From contig VBBD01000013.1 of the NCBI GenBank assembly GCA_005882895.1, forward strand, positions 1 to 49,087: a stretch of DNA of 49,087 bases, written 5' to 3'. The DNA comes from Candidatus Bathyarchaeota archaeon. GTDB lineage: Archaea; Thermoproteota; Bathyarchaeia; 40CM-2-53-6. The notes beneath the pieces are model-generated. The model worked only from the letters and a program-made list of their open reading frames with translations, searched no databases and was not told the origin of the DNA. Made by a program: the position numbers and the translations under genes. Positions 35,433-43,255 of this stretch are shown piece after piece; within the stretch, counting starts at the first letter, position 1, and the number at the start of each line of letters is the position of its first letter.

Positions 35433-35849
35433 ATGAAGAAAACCGAAGAAGAATGGAAGAAACAGCTAGACACCGAAACATACCAAGTTTTGAGAAAGAA
35501 GGCAACCGAACGACCCTTTACAGGAAAGTACCTCCACAACAAGGAAAAGGGAGTGTATGTCTGCGTCGGGTGCGGGACGCCACTCTTCTCGTCCGACACA
35601 AAGTTTGATTCAGGAACTGGCTGGCCCAGTTTCTGGTCTCCAGCAGAAAAAGAGAATGTTGAAGAGAAATCCGATCGTAGCCTTTTAATGAGCAGAGTTG
35701 AGATTCTATGCAAGAAATGCGGCGGTCATCTGGGTCACGTTTTTGAGGACGGCCCCCAACCCACCGGACTGCGGTACTGCGTCAACTCTCTCTCCCTAAA
35801 CTTCAAGAAAACTGACGAAAAAGGCGCGCCCGCAGAACCCAAAGACTAG
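35433..35849 (+). CDS. msrB: Peptide methionine-(R)-S-oxide reductase MsrB
   Basis: Repairs oxidised methionine, 138 residues. Structural zinc ligands are in VCVGCGTPLF and CKKCGGHLGHVF. FDSGTGWPSFW and the catalytic Cys in RYCVNSLSLNF complete the family pattern. ATG start placed by the TATA box. Its presence fits life with oxygen. The upstream metallo-hydrolase has its own promoter. Confidence 0.95.
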   Translation: MKKTEEEWKKQLDTETYQVLRKKATERPFTGKYLHNKEKGVYVCVGCGTPLFSSDTKFDSGTGWPSFWSPAEKENVEEKSDRSLLMSRVEILCKKCGGHLGHVFEDGPQPTGLRYCVNSLSLNFKKTDEKGAPAEPKD

Positions 35850-35982
35850 TTTAACACTTCGTCTTGCACCAAGCCCTTTTGCAACGACACGTTAGACCTT
35901 ATTGCAAGCTACCGTTAGAGATATGAACGGACATAAGTCGGAAGACCTAGAGAAACGCTCACAATAGTCGGATGGAGATCGC

Positions 35983-36666
35983 ATGGCTGGAATAGACGTA
36001 GTAATCATCGCATCGTTCCTCCTGGCTTTCAAAGCCGTCCTTATAGAGGGCAGCGAGGTTGCCATCCTCTCCCTCGCCACAATAAAGCAGATCGGTAGAA
36101 GGAACGTCCTGTTCGGCGTTGCCCTGGGAGGTCTCGGATCGACCGTCACGTTTCTAATCGTCGAACAGGCCTTCCTTGCACTAAAGACAATCTCCGATGC
36201 TCTGATCAACCTGATACCTGGTGTTGTCATCCTCTACTTTTCCTACCGGTTTCTACGAGGATTCGTCAAGTACTATTTCCGGGGGAAATCGTTCAGGGCA
36301 AAGATGGAAAAATGGAGCGATGAAGTCGTTGAGAAAGACCGGAAGCACAGCGGGGGTGTCACAACAGCGGAGGGTCAGATACCATTCTCGATCGGAAACT
36401 CGCTACCGGTTTTCAGCATCACAATGACGGAAGGATTTGAAGCAAGCCTCATTCTCGCTGCGGCCGGAGCCTTCAACATAGAATGGACCCTTGTGGGTGC
36501 ACTAGTGAGCCTTGTCCTCCTCATCGTCGTGTGCGCGTTCTCCTATGACTACCTGATGCAAGTTCCAAGATGGCTGCTAGATCTGATCGCCGGAGTCGTC
36601 CTCCTATCCTTCGGCTCGTACTTCTTCATATCGGGGATACTAATCGCGCTAGGCGTTATCTCTTGA
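35983..36666 (+). CDS. Membrane protein related to FTR1 iron permeases (COG4280-like)
   Basis: Polytopic protein of 227 residues with about six helices in two halves. Each half has an Glu-Gly-x-Glu motif in a helix: LIEGSEVAILSLATI (about 20-34) and MTEGFEASLILAAAG (about 146-160). This paired arrangement recalls the REGxE iron-binding motifs of FTR1 permeases. A charged loop of about 45 residues separates the halves. Iron or other metal transport is a reasonable guess, not proven. ATG start; 49 bases before the MFS gene on the same strand. Confidence 0.65.
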   Translation: MAGIDVVIIASFLLAFKAVLIEGSEVAILSLATIKQIGRRNVLFGVALGGLGSTVTFLIVEQAFLALKTISDALINLIPGVVILYFSYRFLRGFVKYYFRGKSFRAKMEKWSDEVVEKDRKHSGGVTTAEGQIPFSIGNSLPVFSITMTEGFEASLILAAAGAFNIEWTLVGALVSLVLLIVVCAFSYDYLMQVPRWLLDLIAGVVLLSFGSYFFISGILIALGVIS

Positions 36667-36715
36667 TCGGAAACGATGTAGTTCGACGCTGACGCGATAG
36701 GAAGGCCGACGAGTC

Positions 36716-37996
36716 TTGCTCACGGCAAGCCGGCTGAATCTACTCGCTTCAGTCCAAGGTCTTCCTAGAGACTTACGGCTCCTCTTTCTCTCGCTATTCC
36801 TCTGGACCTTCGGCCTGGGACTCTACAACTACATCTGGCCACTATATCTGCGAGACCTCCAAGCTTCCCCCAGCGATGTGGGCATCGTATTCTCTATCGG
36901 GTTCCTCGCTCTCGCCCTCAGCATGATTCCGGGAGGAATACTAGCCAACAAGTACGAGCTAAAAGCGTTGTTGATCATAGGCTGGGCAATGAGCATCCCG
37001 CCTCCGCTCATGTACTATTTCGCGAGAACCTGGACCGATGTAATTCCTGGGATAATCCTTCTCCAAGTGTCAGGGTTCAATGTTCCAGCCTTCAATGCGT
37101 ACATCGCAGGGGCTGCTGAAAAAACGAAGTCCGCGTCAAACTTCGGCATTACCTGGGCATCCGCCCCACTAGGAGTAGTCTTCTCACCGCTGGTCGGGAG
37201 CGCTCTACTCAACTGGATTTCCATTCGAGGCATCTTCATTCTGACATTCGTGTTCTTCTCGATCTCGACGATAGTTCTCTTCTTCATGAAGCCACAGCCT
37301 CCGCTCGAAGGTGATGCTAAGTCTCCGAGACTCGAATTCCCCAAGGCACGTCGAGAAGGAACGCTTCTTCTCTATCTCACGGGAGCAGCACTTGCGTGGA
37401 GCGTTGCCGCGCCCTTCATACCTCTATACTTCCAAGATGCTCTCAGTCTAGGCCCTTCGATCATACTAATTCTAGGGGCGCTACAGTCTCTGGGTGCGGC
37501 CGTTTTCGCGATTCTTCTTGGTAGGAGAGCAGATGCAAGAGGCCACGCCGGGACCATGGCCCTAGGTTTAGTGCTATCTTCAATTGGCCTCATCGGAGTC
37601 CTCCTTGCCAGAAGCGCGTTGCTATCTTTTCCATTGGTCTTCCTCATTGGAAGTGCCAGGGCACCGAGCCTTGTTGGCTACTCCATTCTTTCGACGGTGC
37701 GGAAGGGAGCGTCTAGAGCCGGACAGTTCGGGTTCTATCTGACGTTGGAAAGCCTGGGCTTTGTATTTGGATCCTACCTAGGCGGTATTCTCTATACTCT
37801 GAACCCCACGAGCATGTTCTACGCAACTTCAACATCATTCATTGCGCTCGCACTCCTAGCCAGGTTTGGTTTTCGGGACAAGGCTGAATCATCGCTGTCA
37901 GGACAAAGAGCGGATTCCGAGGCTGTTGCGAAGTCGGAAGATTCAAAAGCCTACTCGCTCTGGGCAGGCGGTTCTTCCAAGGAGAACAGGTCGTGA
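36716..37996 (+). CDS. Major facilitator superfamily transporter
   Basis: Twelve-helix secondary transporter of 426 residues. The loop between helices 2 and 3 has a GGILANKYELK version of motif A, and the second half has LGRRADARGHAG. The substrate cannot be told. TTG start. The C-terminal 40 residues are hydrophilic and cytoplasmic. It may be co-transcribed with the FTR1-like gene. Confidence 0.85.
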   Translation: MLTASRLNLLASVQGLPRDLRLLFLSLFLWTFGLGLYNYIWPLYLRDLQASPSDVGIVFSIGFLALALSMIPGGILANKYELKALLIIGWAMSIPPPLMYYFARTWTDVIPGIILLQVSGFNVPAFNAYIAGAAEKTKSASNFGITWASAPLGVVFSPLVGSALLNWISIRGIFILTFVFFSISTIVLFFMKPQPPLEGDAKSPRLEFPKARREGTLLLYLTGAALAWSVAAPFIPLYFQDALSLGPSIILILGALQSLGAAVFAILLGRRADARGHAGTMALGLVLSSIGLIGVLLARSALLSFPLVFLIGSARAPSLVGYSILSTVRKGASRAGQFGFYLTLESLGFVFGSYLGGILYTLNPTSMFYATSTSFIALALLARFGFRDKAESSLSGQRADSEAVAKSEDSKAYSLWAGGSSKENRS

Positions 37997-38052
37997 ACGA
38001 TATCGTCCGATTCTATGCTATGTGCAAACCTGTTTACTTTGGCTTTTGGTTA

Positions 38053-38763
38053 CTAGCGCTTCTTTCCATAGACTGCGTAGACTATCCCTTGCGTTAGAGG
38101 AATAGGTCTCGTATCCGGGAGTCCTTCCTCAACCATAAGGGTGGCAATCTGAGTCCCGGTTCGAGACTTCAGAATCGAACGGCCAAGATATGATAGGGTT
38201 CTCCCCCAAGCTTTTGAGACAATTCTTCCGAAGATGGGAAACAGTCCCAAAAGATAGTCATAGTAGAATAATCGGAATACCCTGTTCGGGGGCCGCGCGA
38301 AGTCGAGAGAGATCACGACACCGCCCGGTATTGTTGCTCGAGCCATCTCCCTGAAAGTCAGTCGCGCATCGGACACATTTCTAAGCGCAAGGCTGATCGA
38401 TGCAGACCTGAAACAATCGTCCCTGAACGGTAGGTTCTCAGCGCGGGCCAGTACCCAGTCGGTTCTTCCGTCCAGCCCTTTCTGTCGCAGCCTTTCCTTT
38501 GCTGTCTGAAGCATAGAGAGAGTCAAGTCGACGCCGACGACTAGGCCCTGGTTGGAGATCGCGTTTGCAAAATCCGCTGCCAAGAGTCCAGTGCCAGTAG
38601 CTACGTCGAGTACCACGCTTTCAGGCAAAGGCTCAGCTTGTTCAATCACAAATGCGCGCCATTTTCTATCCTGGCCGAAACTTAGAAGTCCAAGTAGCAG
38701 GTCGTATTCGAGCGGGACTTTGGAGAAGAGGCTGCGGACGTAACGGGCTTTGGAATCGTACAC
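38053..38763 (-). CDS. UbiE/COQ5-family methyltransferase
   Basis: C-methyltransferase of 236 residues for quinone (probably menaquinone) synthesis. It has the SAM site VVLDVATGTGLLAADFA, GVDLTLSMLQTAKERL, ENLPFRDDCF and the family segment SLALRNVSDARLTFREMARA. GTG start, three bases after the stop of a small membrane-protein gene, so the two form one operon. Together with ctaB in this window it suggests a quinone- and haem-based respiratory chain. Confidence 0.85.
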   Translation of the reverse strand: MYDSKARYVRSLFSKVPLEYDLLLGLLSFGQDRKWRAFVIEQAEPLPESVVLDVATGTGLLAADFANAISNQGLVVGVDLTLSMLQTAKERLRQKGLDGRTDWVLARAENLPFRDDCFRSASISLALRNVSDARLTFREMARATIPGGVVISLDFARPPNRVFRLFYYDYLLGLFPIFGRIVSKAWGRTLSYLGRSILKSRTGTQIATLMVEEGLPDTRPIPLTQGIVYAVYGKKR

Positions 38764-38766
38764 GGT

Positions 38767-39165
38767 CTACGCGACTGCAGGGTGCGCTTTCTTAGCCTCG
38801 GCTCGAGTTAGAGCGTAGCCAACTGCGCCTATGCCGACTACTACCAAGACGACCAGGAGGACTACCGGTACAAGAGTGAGTGCGATCGTGCCGACGTACC
38901 AGATGGCTCCGAGGAAAGCGACCATTCCGCCCCAGGCAAGGATCATTGATCTAGGAGGAGCATATCGATCGTCAGGGCCAGGCAATGCGAGAGCTGCAAC
39001 GATAAGCCAGATCCCGAACACCAAGAAGACCAGCGGGATGCCGGTGAACGGATTGAGGTTTCCCACACCGACCAGAGAGAGAAGCATTATGGTACCGAAA
39101 ACTATGAGGAATACTCCGCCGTTTAGAGGAGCCCATGGAACCCGAGGCATCTTTGACCCGTTCAA
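38767..39165 (-). CDS. Small four-helix membrane protein
   Basis: Hypothetical protein of 132 residues with four predicted transmembrane helices (starting near residues 18, 46, 75 and 96) and short polar loops, one with GPDDRYAPP. I do not recognise the family. TTG start at 39165, or ATG 39150 (five codons later); a TATA element sits just upstream. It is the first gene of an operon with the UbiE-like methyltransferase. Confidence 0.65.
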   Translation of the reverse strand: MNGSKMPRVPWAPLNGGVFLIVFGTIMLLSLVGVGNLNPFTGIPLVFLVFGIWLIVAALALPGPDDRYAPPRSMILAWGGMVAFLGAIWYVGTIALTLVPVVLLVVLVVVGIGAVGYALTRAEAKKAHPAVA

Positions 39166-39183
39166 ACGGGCTGGTATTCCCGG

Positions 39184-39190
39184 TTTATAG
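39184..39190 (-). promoter_or_regulatory. TATA box of the membrane-protein/ubiE operon
   Basis: On the minus strand CTATAAA lies about 22 bases before TTG 39165 and 37 before ATG 39150. The predicted transcription start is near 39162, which favours the ATG. Confidence 0.5.
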
Positions 39191-39231
39191 TTCTATTGTA
39201 ATCATATAGATCTGAGCTGGGTCGCTGGTTG

Positions 39232-40275
39232 TCAGACTCGATCGTACGCGTTGTTCTGCTGGAAGTTTCCCGAGTTCATGTCCTGCTCGATCTCCCTGAG
39301 CATAAGGATCCTCTTGTAGGTGGGAGGATGCGTCATGAAGAGCTGAGCTGCTTTCCTCCAGTTGGATTTTGACTCTGCTTCCATGGCCGCTTCTAGCTCG
39401 CGTTCGCTCAGGACGCCATCCTTGTCGAGATCATATTTCGATTTCTGGTCCATGATGCCTGCGACATCCTGTTTTGCTTGGGCAGGGTCTTCGATGAAGA
39501 AGGCTCGGGCGCCATGAGGCTCGCCGGGGGCGAGAGAGAGACCGTAGGCGATCTTTGTGAGAGCGCTCTCCAGTTCTCTCGGTTGCTGGGTTAGAAAGGC
39601 GGAATATGCATCTGCATAGCTCTCTCTGAGACGGGTCAATCGTAACGCGAGCAGGGTGGTTAGAATGTAGACTGCGTAAGCGACTATAGCAACGATAATC
39701 AGGACCCCAGCGTTATTGTTCTTGTTGCTCCGGCCGCTGTAGCCGGTGACGAGGCCACCCCACAGAACAGACCGGGCGATCAAATACGCAACAAGGGGAA
39801 TAGCGCTGATCATCGTTACTACGATAAAGTCGCGATGTTTCACATGACCTAGCTCGTGGCCTATGACTCCTTCGATCTCATTTTCGTCCAGACGTTGAAG
39901 AAGACCCTGATGGACTGCGAGTGTTGCGCTTTTGCGGGTCCGGCCGAATACGAATGCGTTGGGGGTGGGGTCCGGCGAGACTGCGATTCGGGGCGTGGGA
40001 ATACCGGATTTCGAGGCGAGCTCGCCGACTTTCGATTCAAGCCAGCGGTTCTCGCCAGGAGCAAGATAGTGGAGACGGCTTGTGAGTCTGACAATGGCTG
40101 GGCCAATCAGGTATTGGAGCAGTATTATGAAGAAAGCTCCGACTAGACCGAGTACTAGTCCAGTGACAGGGTCGAGAAAGAAAGCGGATATGACGAAGAG
40201 GAGACCGAGGAATATGGCAAAGACTAGAATGATTGTGAAGCCCATTGTCCGTTTGAGGGCGCCGAGTCCTGCCAA
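39232..40275 (-). CDS. htpX: HtpX-like M48 membrane metalloprotease with an EF-hand loop
   Basis: Membrane zinc protease of 347 residues for quality control of membrane proteins. There are two N-terminal helices (12-33 and 38-60), the zinc motif HELGH at residues 140-144, two further helices (152-172 and 190-212), and the third-ligand Glu in RESYAD (E218). It departs from ordinary HtpX near the C-terminus. Residues 282-293 read DLDKDGVLSERE, a perfect 12-residue EF-hand calcium loop (acidic at 1, 3 and 5, Gly at 6, Leu at 8, Ser at 9, Glu at 12) flanked by helices. TTG start. It is divergent from a zinc-ribbon gene with 73 bases between. Confidence 0.93.
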   Translation of the reverse strand: MAGLGALKRTMGFTIILVFAIFLGLLFVISAFFLDPVTGLVLGLVGAFFIILLQYLIGPAIVRLTSRLHYLAPGENRWLESKVGELASKSGIPTPRIAVSPDPTPNAFVFGRTRKSATLAVHQGLLQRLDENEIEGVIGHELGHVKHRDFIVVTMISAIPLVAYLIARSVLWGGLVTGYSGRSNKNNNAGVLIIVAIVAYAVYILTTLLALRLTRLRESYADAYSAFLTQQPRELESALTKIAYGLSLAPGEPHGARAFFIEDPAQAKQDVAGIMDQKSKYDLDKDGVLSERELEAAMEAESKSNWRKAAQLFMTHPPTYKRILMLREIEQDMNSGNFQQNNAYDRV

Positions 40276-40348
40276 TTCTCCTTCCCTAGTGTTAGAGAGC
40301 TTAATTCGGCCTTCATTAATTCTATCCTAGAACATTCGAGGAAGAAGG

Positions 40349-41104
40349 TTGTCGGGCATTGTCTCGGAGATAAAGTGCAAGAACTGTGGTGCGCCTCTCA
40401 GCATTAACCCTGGTGAGATCGTTTCGACTTGCCGCTACTGTGGTTACACTGCCGTTGTCGGGGCAGACGAACCGTTTCAGCTAGAACACAGTCTCATCAT
40501 AAACAACAACAACGCTACGAGCATCGAGAACGCTCTTCGCGACTGGATGCGAGAGGGATTCATGAAACCGGGAGACCTTGCGAAGAAAAGCAAGCTCCTA
40601 TCCTTGGAATTGCGATATCTTCCCTTCTGGCTTGTCCCGATCGAGGCAACGAGCACCTACGAAGGAGTACTTGAGAGAATCTCACAGCCTTCGCCCAGAA
40701 AGGGCGTGATAGACCGGGATTACGATTGGCTTGTGCTAGGCCGAAAGGGCGCACAGTTTCCAACCCGAGACTACACCGTTCCCGATACGGGAAAGATTCC
40801 TTTCGATTTCAAGAGGATCGATGCCGGAGCCAAATTTCTCAACAGCGAGATGACCAGCGAGGAAGCGGTAGAGCATGCAAAAGACGAGGTGGACGTGAAC
40901 CAGAGGTTTCTAGCAAAACAGGAGATTGATCAGATTACTTCTTTCAATACAAACTTCAAGGTGGACAAGCCAACCTACATTCACGCGCCAATCTGGTTCA
41001 GCGCCTACGAGTACAAGGGAAGAAGCTACAACGCGCTCTTGGACGGAAGCTCAGCCGCGGTCTTGCGAGCGGATATTCCGCAGACGGATTTCAAGATGCT
41101 CTGA
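40349..41104 (+). CDS. Zinc-ribbon protein with repeated beta motifs
   Basis: Protein of 251 residues. The N-terminal TFIIB-type zinc ribbon is CKNCGAPLSINPGEIVSTCR followed by YCGY. The rest contains LRYLPFWLVPIEATSTYEG and, near the end, APIWFSAYEYKGRSYNALLDG, a pair of related segments. This layout recurs in bacterial and archaeal proteins of unknown function that are often linked to SPFH proteins (recollection, not checked). No membrane helix. TTG start; shares a promoter region with htpX, and CATTAATTCT 30 bases upstream may be its TATA box. Confidence 0.7.
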   Translation: MSGIVSEIKCKNCGAPLSINPGEIVSTCRYCGYTAVVGADEPFQLEHSLIINNNNATSIENALRDWMREGFMKPGDLAKKSKLLSLELRYLPFWLVPIEATSTYEGVLERISQPSPRKGVIDRDYDWLVLGRKGAQFPTRDYTVPDTGKIPFDFKRIDAGAKFLNSEMTSEEAVEHAKDEVDVNQRFLAKQEIDQITSFNTNFKVDKPTYIHAPIWFSAYEYKGRSYNALLDGSSAAVLRADIPQTDFKML

Positions 41105-41588
41105 GACTCCGCAGGAGACGAATGTTGGGCGCGATCTCGGTTAATTATGCCAAGGAGAGTCGAGCTTGCTCGCAAAAAATAGTCTTCGCTACGAGGCGAG
41201 TTTCGGAGAAGTACAGAGTTATGTGTCACGGAAATGGTCTATTACTGATAACCACGAATGAAACTCCCTTCAAACCATGTGTCGACATCTTCAGCTTTTC
41301 CACTTATCCGACGCGAGGGTCGGTCGCTAAGACCCTCTATTTTCTAGAACACCCGCTGTCTGGCGGCGATAACGGGCGAGACAGGCTATTCAAGGCGCAA
41401 TCTGGGCTTAGGTGGCTCGGCGAAAAACCCGATTAACCCAGCGAATCTAGCGGTGATCTTGCGGCAACCTCCCAGATTCAAGATCAGGGCTGATAATGGG
41501 CGATTCCGGGCGCTTTCATTGTCGGCCAATGCAGAAGCATGAGTACGAGACCAGTTATTATCGAGGAAAGAGCTGAGTCTCGCTCGGC
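41105..41588. other. Gene-free stretch holding repeat copy C
   Basis: Between two convergent genes. The right half is repeat copy C. At 41124-41143 the sequence TGGGCGCGATCTCGGTTAAT resembles the junction after the end motif in copy B (TGGGCGATCTCG), so an older, decayed unit may precede it. No protein-coding frame is convincing. Confidence 0.5.
41268..41504 (+). repeat. 240-bp intergenic repeat, copy C
   Basis: Matches copy B across the core (CGACGCG, CGGTCGCTAAGACCC, CTATTTTC, CTGTCTGGCG, ACGGGCGAGACAGGCT, GGCGCAATC). It ends exactly like copy A (CTCCCAGATTCAAGATCAGG plus GCTGATAATGGGCGAT). Two hairpins stand out: GAGGGTC (41315-41321) with GACCCTC (41331-41337), and CTGTCT (41356-41361) with AGACAG (41379-41384). 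It lies 16 kb from copies A and B in the same orientation. Confidence 0.75.
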
Positions 41589-42677
41589 TTAACGCATGAT
41601 GGTGACGATGTCCTTGTCAGCTGGAATATGGTCAAGACTCACGCGCTGACCAGTGAATTTGACACTGGACCCAGAGACAAATGCATACTTGGCTCCTTCA
41701 ACGAACCGGGGATGAATCTTCTTACAGACGTCTCGAAGAGTCGAGCCAGCAGGGAGAATCAGGGGTTTCTCGAAATCTGCATCACCGTCAGGGCGCTTTA
41801 GATAGATACGGATGAAATCGAGGGTTTCCCAGATTCTCTCGGCAAGAAGGCCCATGTTCAATCCCTTCTCAGCTGATACGGGCACGAAATCGCGCCCAAT
41901 CTGTTTCTTCGCAGCGGCAAGATACTGCTCGTTCACCAAGTCCATCTTGTTCAGAACTACCAAGGAGGGAACGTACCTCCGGTTCCCGGTCAAGACATCA
42001 ATCAATTGCTCGTCTGTAACATCTTCCCGTACCAATATTCCCCCATTGCTAATCCCGTAGGCTTCGACTATTCCCTTGACAGTTGCCGGGGTTAGTTTCG
42101 TAAGTTTGACACTAGTGGTCAGAGCTAGCCCTCCCTTAATGCCCCTGTTGATGACTACGTCGGGAGGCTTCTGGTCGATCCTAATACCCATGGCATGAAG
42201 CTCATTCTTCAACAACTGTACCTGCCCCGGCTGAAACACGTCTAGAACCAACAAGACAAGGTCCGCATTCCTCGCCACGGAGAGAACTCTCCTTCCCCGT
42301 CCCCGTCCCGACGATGCGCCACTGATAATTCCTGGAAGATCCAGAATCTGGATATCCGCTCCGTTGAGACGGAGAATGCCTGGAACGACGGTGAGCGTTG
42401 TGAAGGCGTATGCCGCAACTTTCGACTTGGCATTAGTCAATTGGTTCAGAATTGTCGACTTGCCGACGCTAGGCAGTCCGATAAGAACAACGGTCGCATC
42501 TCCTCCTTTACGAATCTCGAAAGCGGGTCCTCCACCCTTGGAGGTAGAACTCTCCAGCTCCTCCCGCAACCGGGCAAGCTTCGCCTTGAGAAGGCCGATA
42601 TGGTGCTCGGTTTTCTTGTTGATCTGGGTCTTCTTCATCTCCTCCTCTATCTGCTTAATCTTCTCTGGAAGACCCAA
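41589..42677 (-). CDS. DRG-family GTPase
   Basis: Developmentally regulated GTP-binding protein, 362 residues, conserved in archaea and eukaryotes and associated with ribosomes. There is a helical N-terminal region (1-55). G motifs are GLPSVGKST (G1), DLPGI (G3), NKMD (G4) and VSAEKG (G5), and the Obg-like glycine segment is GASSGRGRGRR. The C-terminal TGS domain is about residues 290-362 (DFEKPLILPAGSTLRDVCKKIHPR). TTG start; ACAATATC some 40 bases upstream may be the TATA box. Confidence 0.94.
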   Translation of the reverse strand: MGLPEKIKQIEEEMKKTQINKKTEHHIGLLKAKLARLREELESSTSKGGGPAFEIRKGGDATVVLIGLPSVGKSTILNQLTNAKSKVAAYAFTTLTVVPGILRLNGADIQILDLPGIISGASSGRGRGRRVLSVARNADLVLLVLDVFQPGQVQLLKNELHAMGIRIDQKPPDVVINRGIKGGLALTTSVKLTKLTPATVKGIVEAYGISNGGILVREDVTDEQLIDVLTGNRRYVPSLVVLNKMDLVNEQYLAAAKKQIGRDFVPVSAEKGLNMGLLAERIWETLDFIRIYLKRPDGDADFEKPLILPAGSTLRDVCKKIHPRFVEGAKYAFVSGSSVKFTGQRVSLDHIPADKDIVTIMR

Positions 42678-42832
42678 CTTGCTCTACCTCTGGTTCCCAG
42701 TATGCCTGCGACCGGATATTGTGAACCTTGCTTCGCGATCGGAGAGGACCATCTCTTGGCGAAAAAATCGCTTAAACAGCCGCGATTTGAACGATTTCGC
42801 CCTAGAATATGGATTTTTTTCTCCGTGGATTC

Positions 42833-42840
42833 AATATAAA
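42833..42840 (+). promoter_or_regulatory. TATA box upstream of the 92-residue zinc-ribbon gene
   Basis: AATATAAA within TTCAATATAAACAGG is a strong TATA element. It predicts a transcription start near 42862 and a leader of about 59 bases; GGAG at 42903-42906 lies rather far (14 bases) from the ATG. Confidence 0.5.
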
Positions 42841-42920
42841 CAGGGGGAAGAGTATCTAGAGTAGAACGGCGAAAACAAGCACGATCGAACCCCTTTCCAT
42901 CAAGGAGAACCACCGCTACG

Positions 42921-43199
42921 ATGGCTGAAAACTGGGTAGACGAACGGGACAAAGCAATCCTCGAAACAATCTACTACTGTGAGAACTGCAATATGGTACT
43001 GGAACCCGACGACAGTGACGTAGAACGTCACAAGAAAGACCTTCCAAATCACAAGATGCGAAAAGTCTTCATCGTCCGCTGTGGGAACTGCGGAAACATT
43101 GTAACCGACAGTCATGCGCAGTATAGTCCCGAGAGAAACCAGTTCTGGTGTAAGAACTGCATCGCTGAAACGGGTGTCCAGAACTTCCACACAACCTAG
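42921..43199 (+). CDS. Small zinc-binding protein
   Basis: Hypothetical protein of 92 residues with three CxxC pairs: YYCENCNMV (about 19-27), VRCGNCGNIV and WCKNCIAE. The first could pair with either of the others to bind zinc. A polar segment EPDDSDVERHKKDLPNHK separates the first two. ATG start. The following aminotransferase has its own TATA element, so they need not be co-transcribed. Function unknown. Confidence 0.65.
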   Translation: MAENWVDERDKAILETIYYCENCNMVLEPDDSDVERHKKDLPNHKMRKVFIVRCGNCGNIVTDSHAQYSPERNQFWCKNCIAETGVQNFHTT

Positions 43200-43206
43200 C
43201 ACTGCA

Positions 43207-43212
43207 TTTATA
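43207..43212 (+). promoter_or_regulatory. TATA box of the aminotransferase gene
   Basis: TTTATA is centred 47 bases before the TTG start, predicting a leader of about 20 bases. It directly follows the stop of the small zinc-binding protein gene. Confidence 0.4.
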
Positions 43213-43255
43213 CTGAGGCTGGCCAATCCGGCCTCGTCCAACCTTCGGTGTCTCT

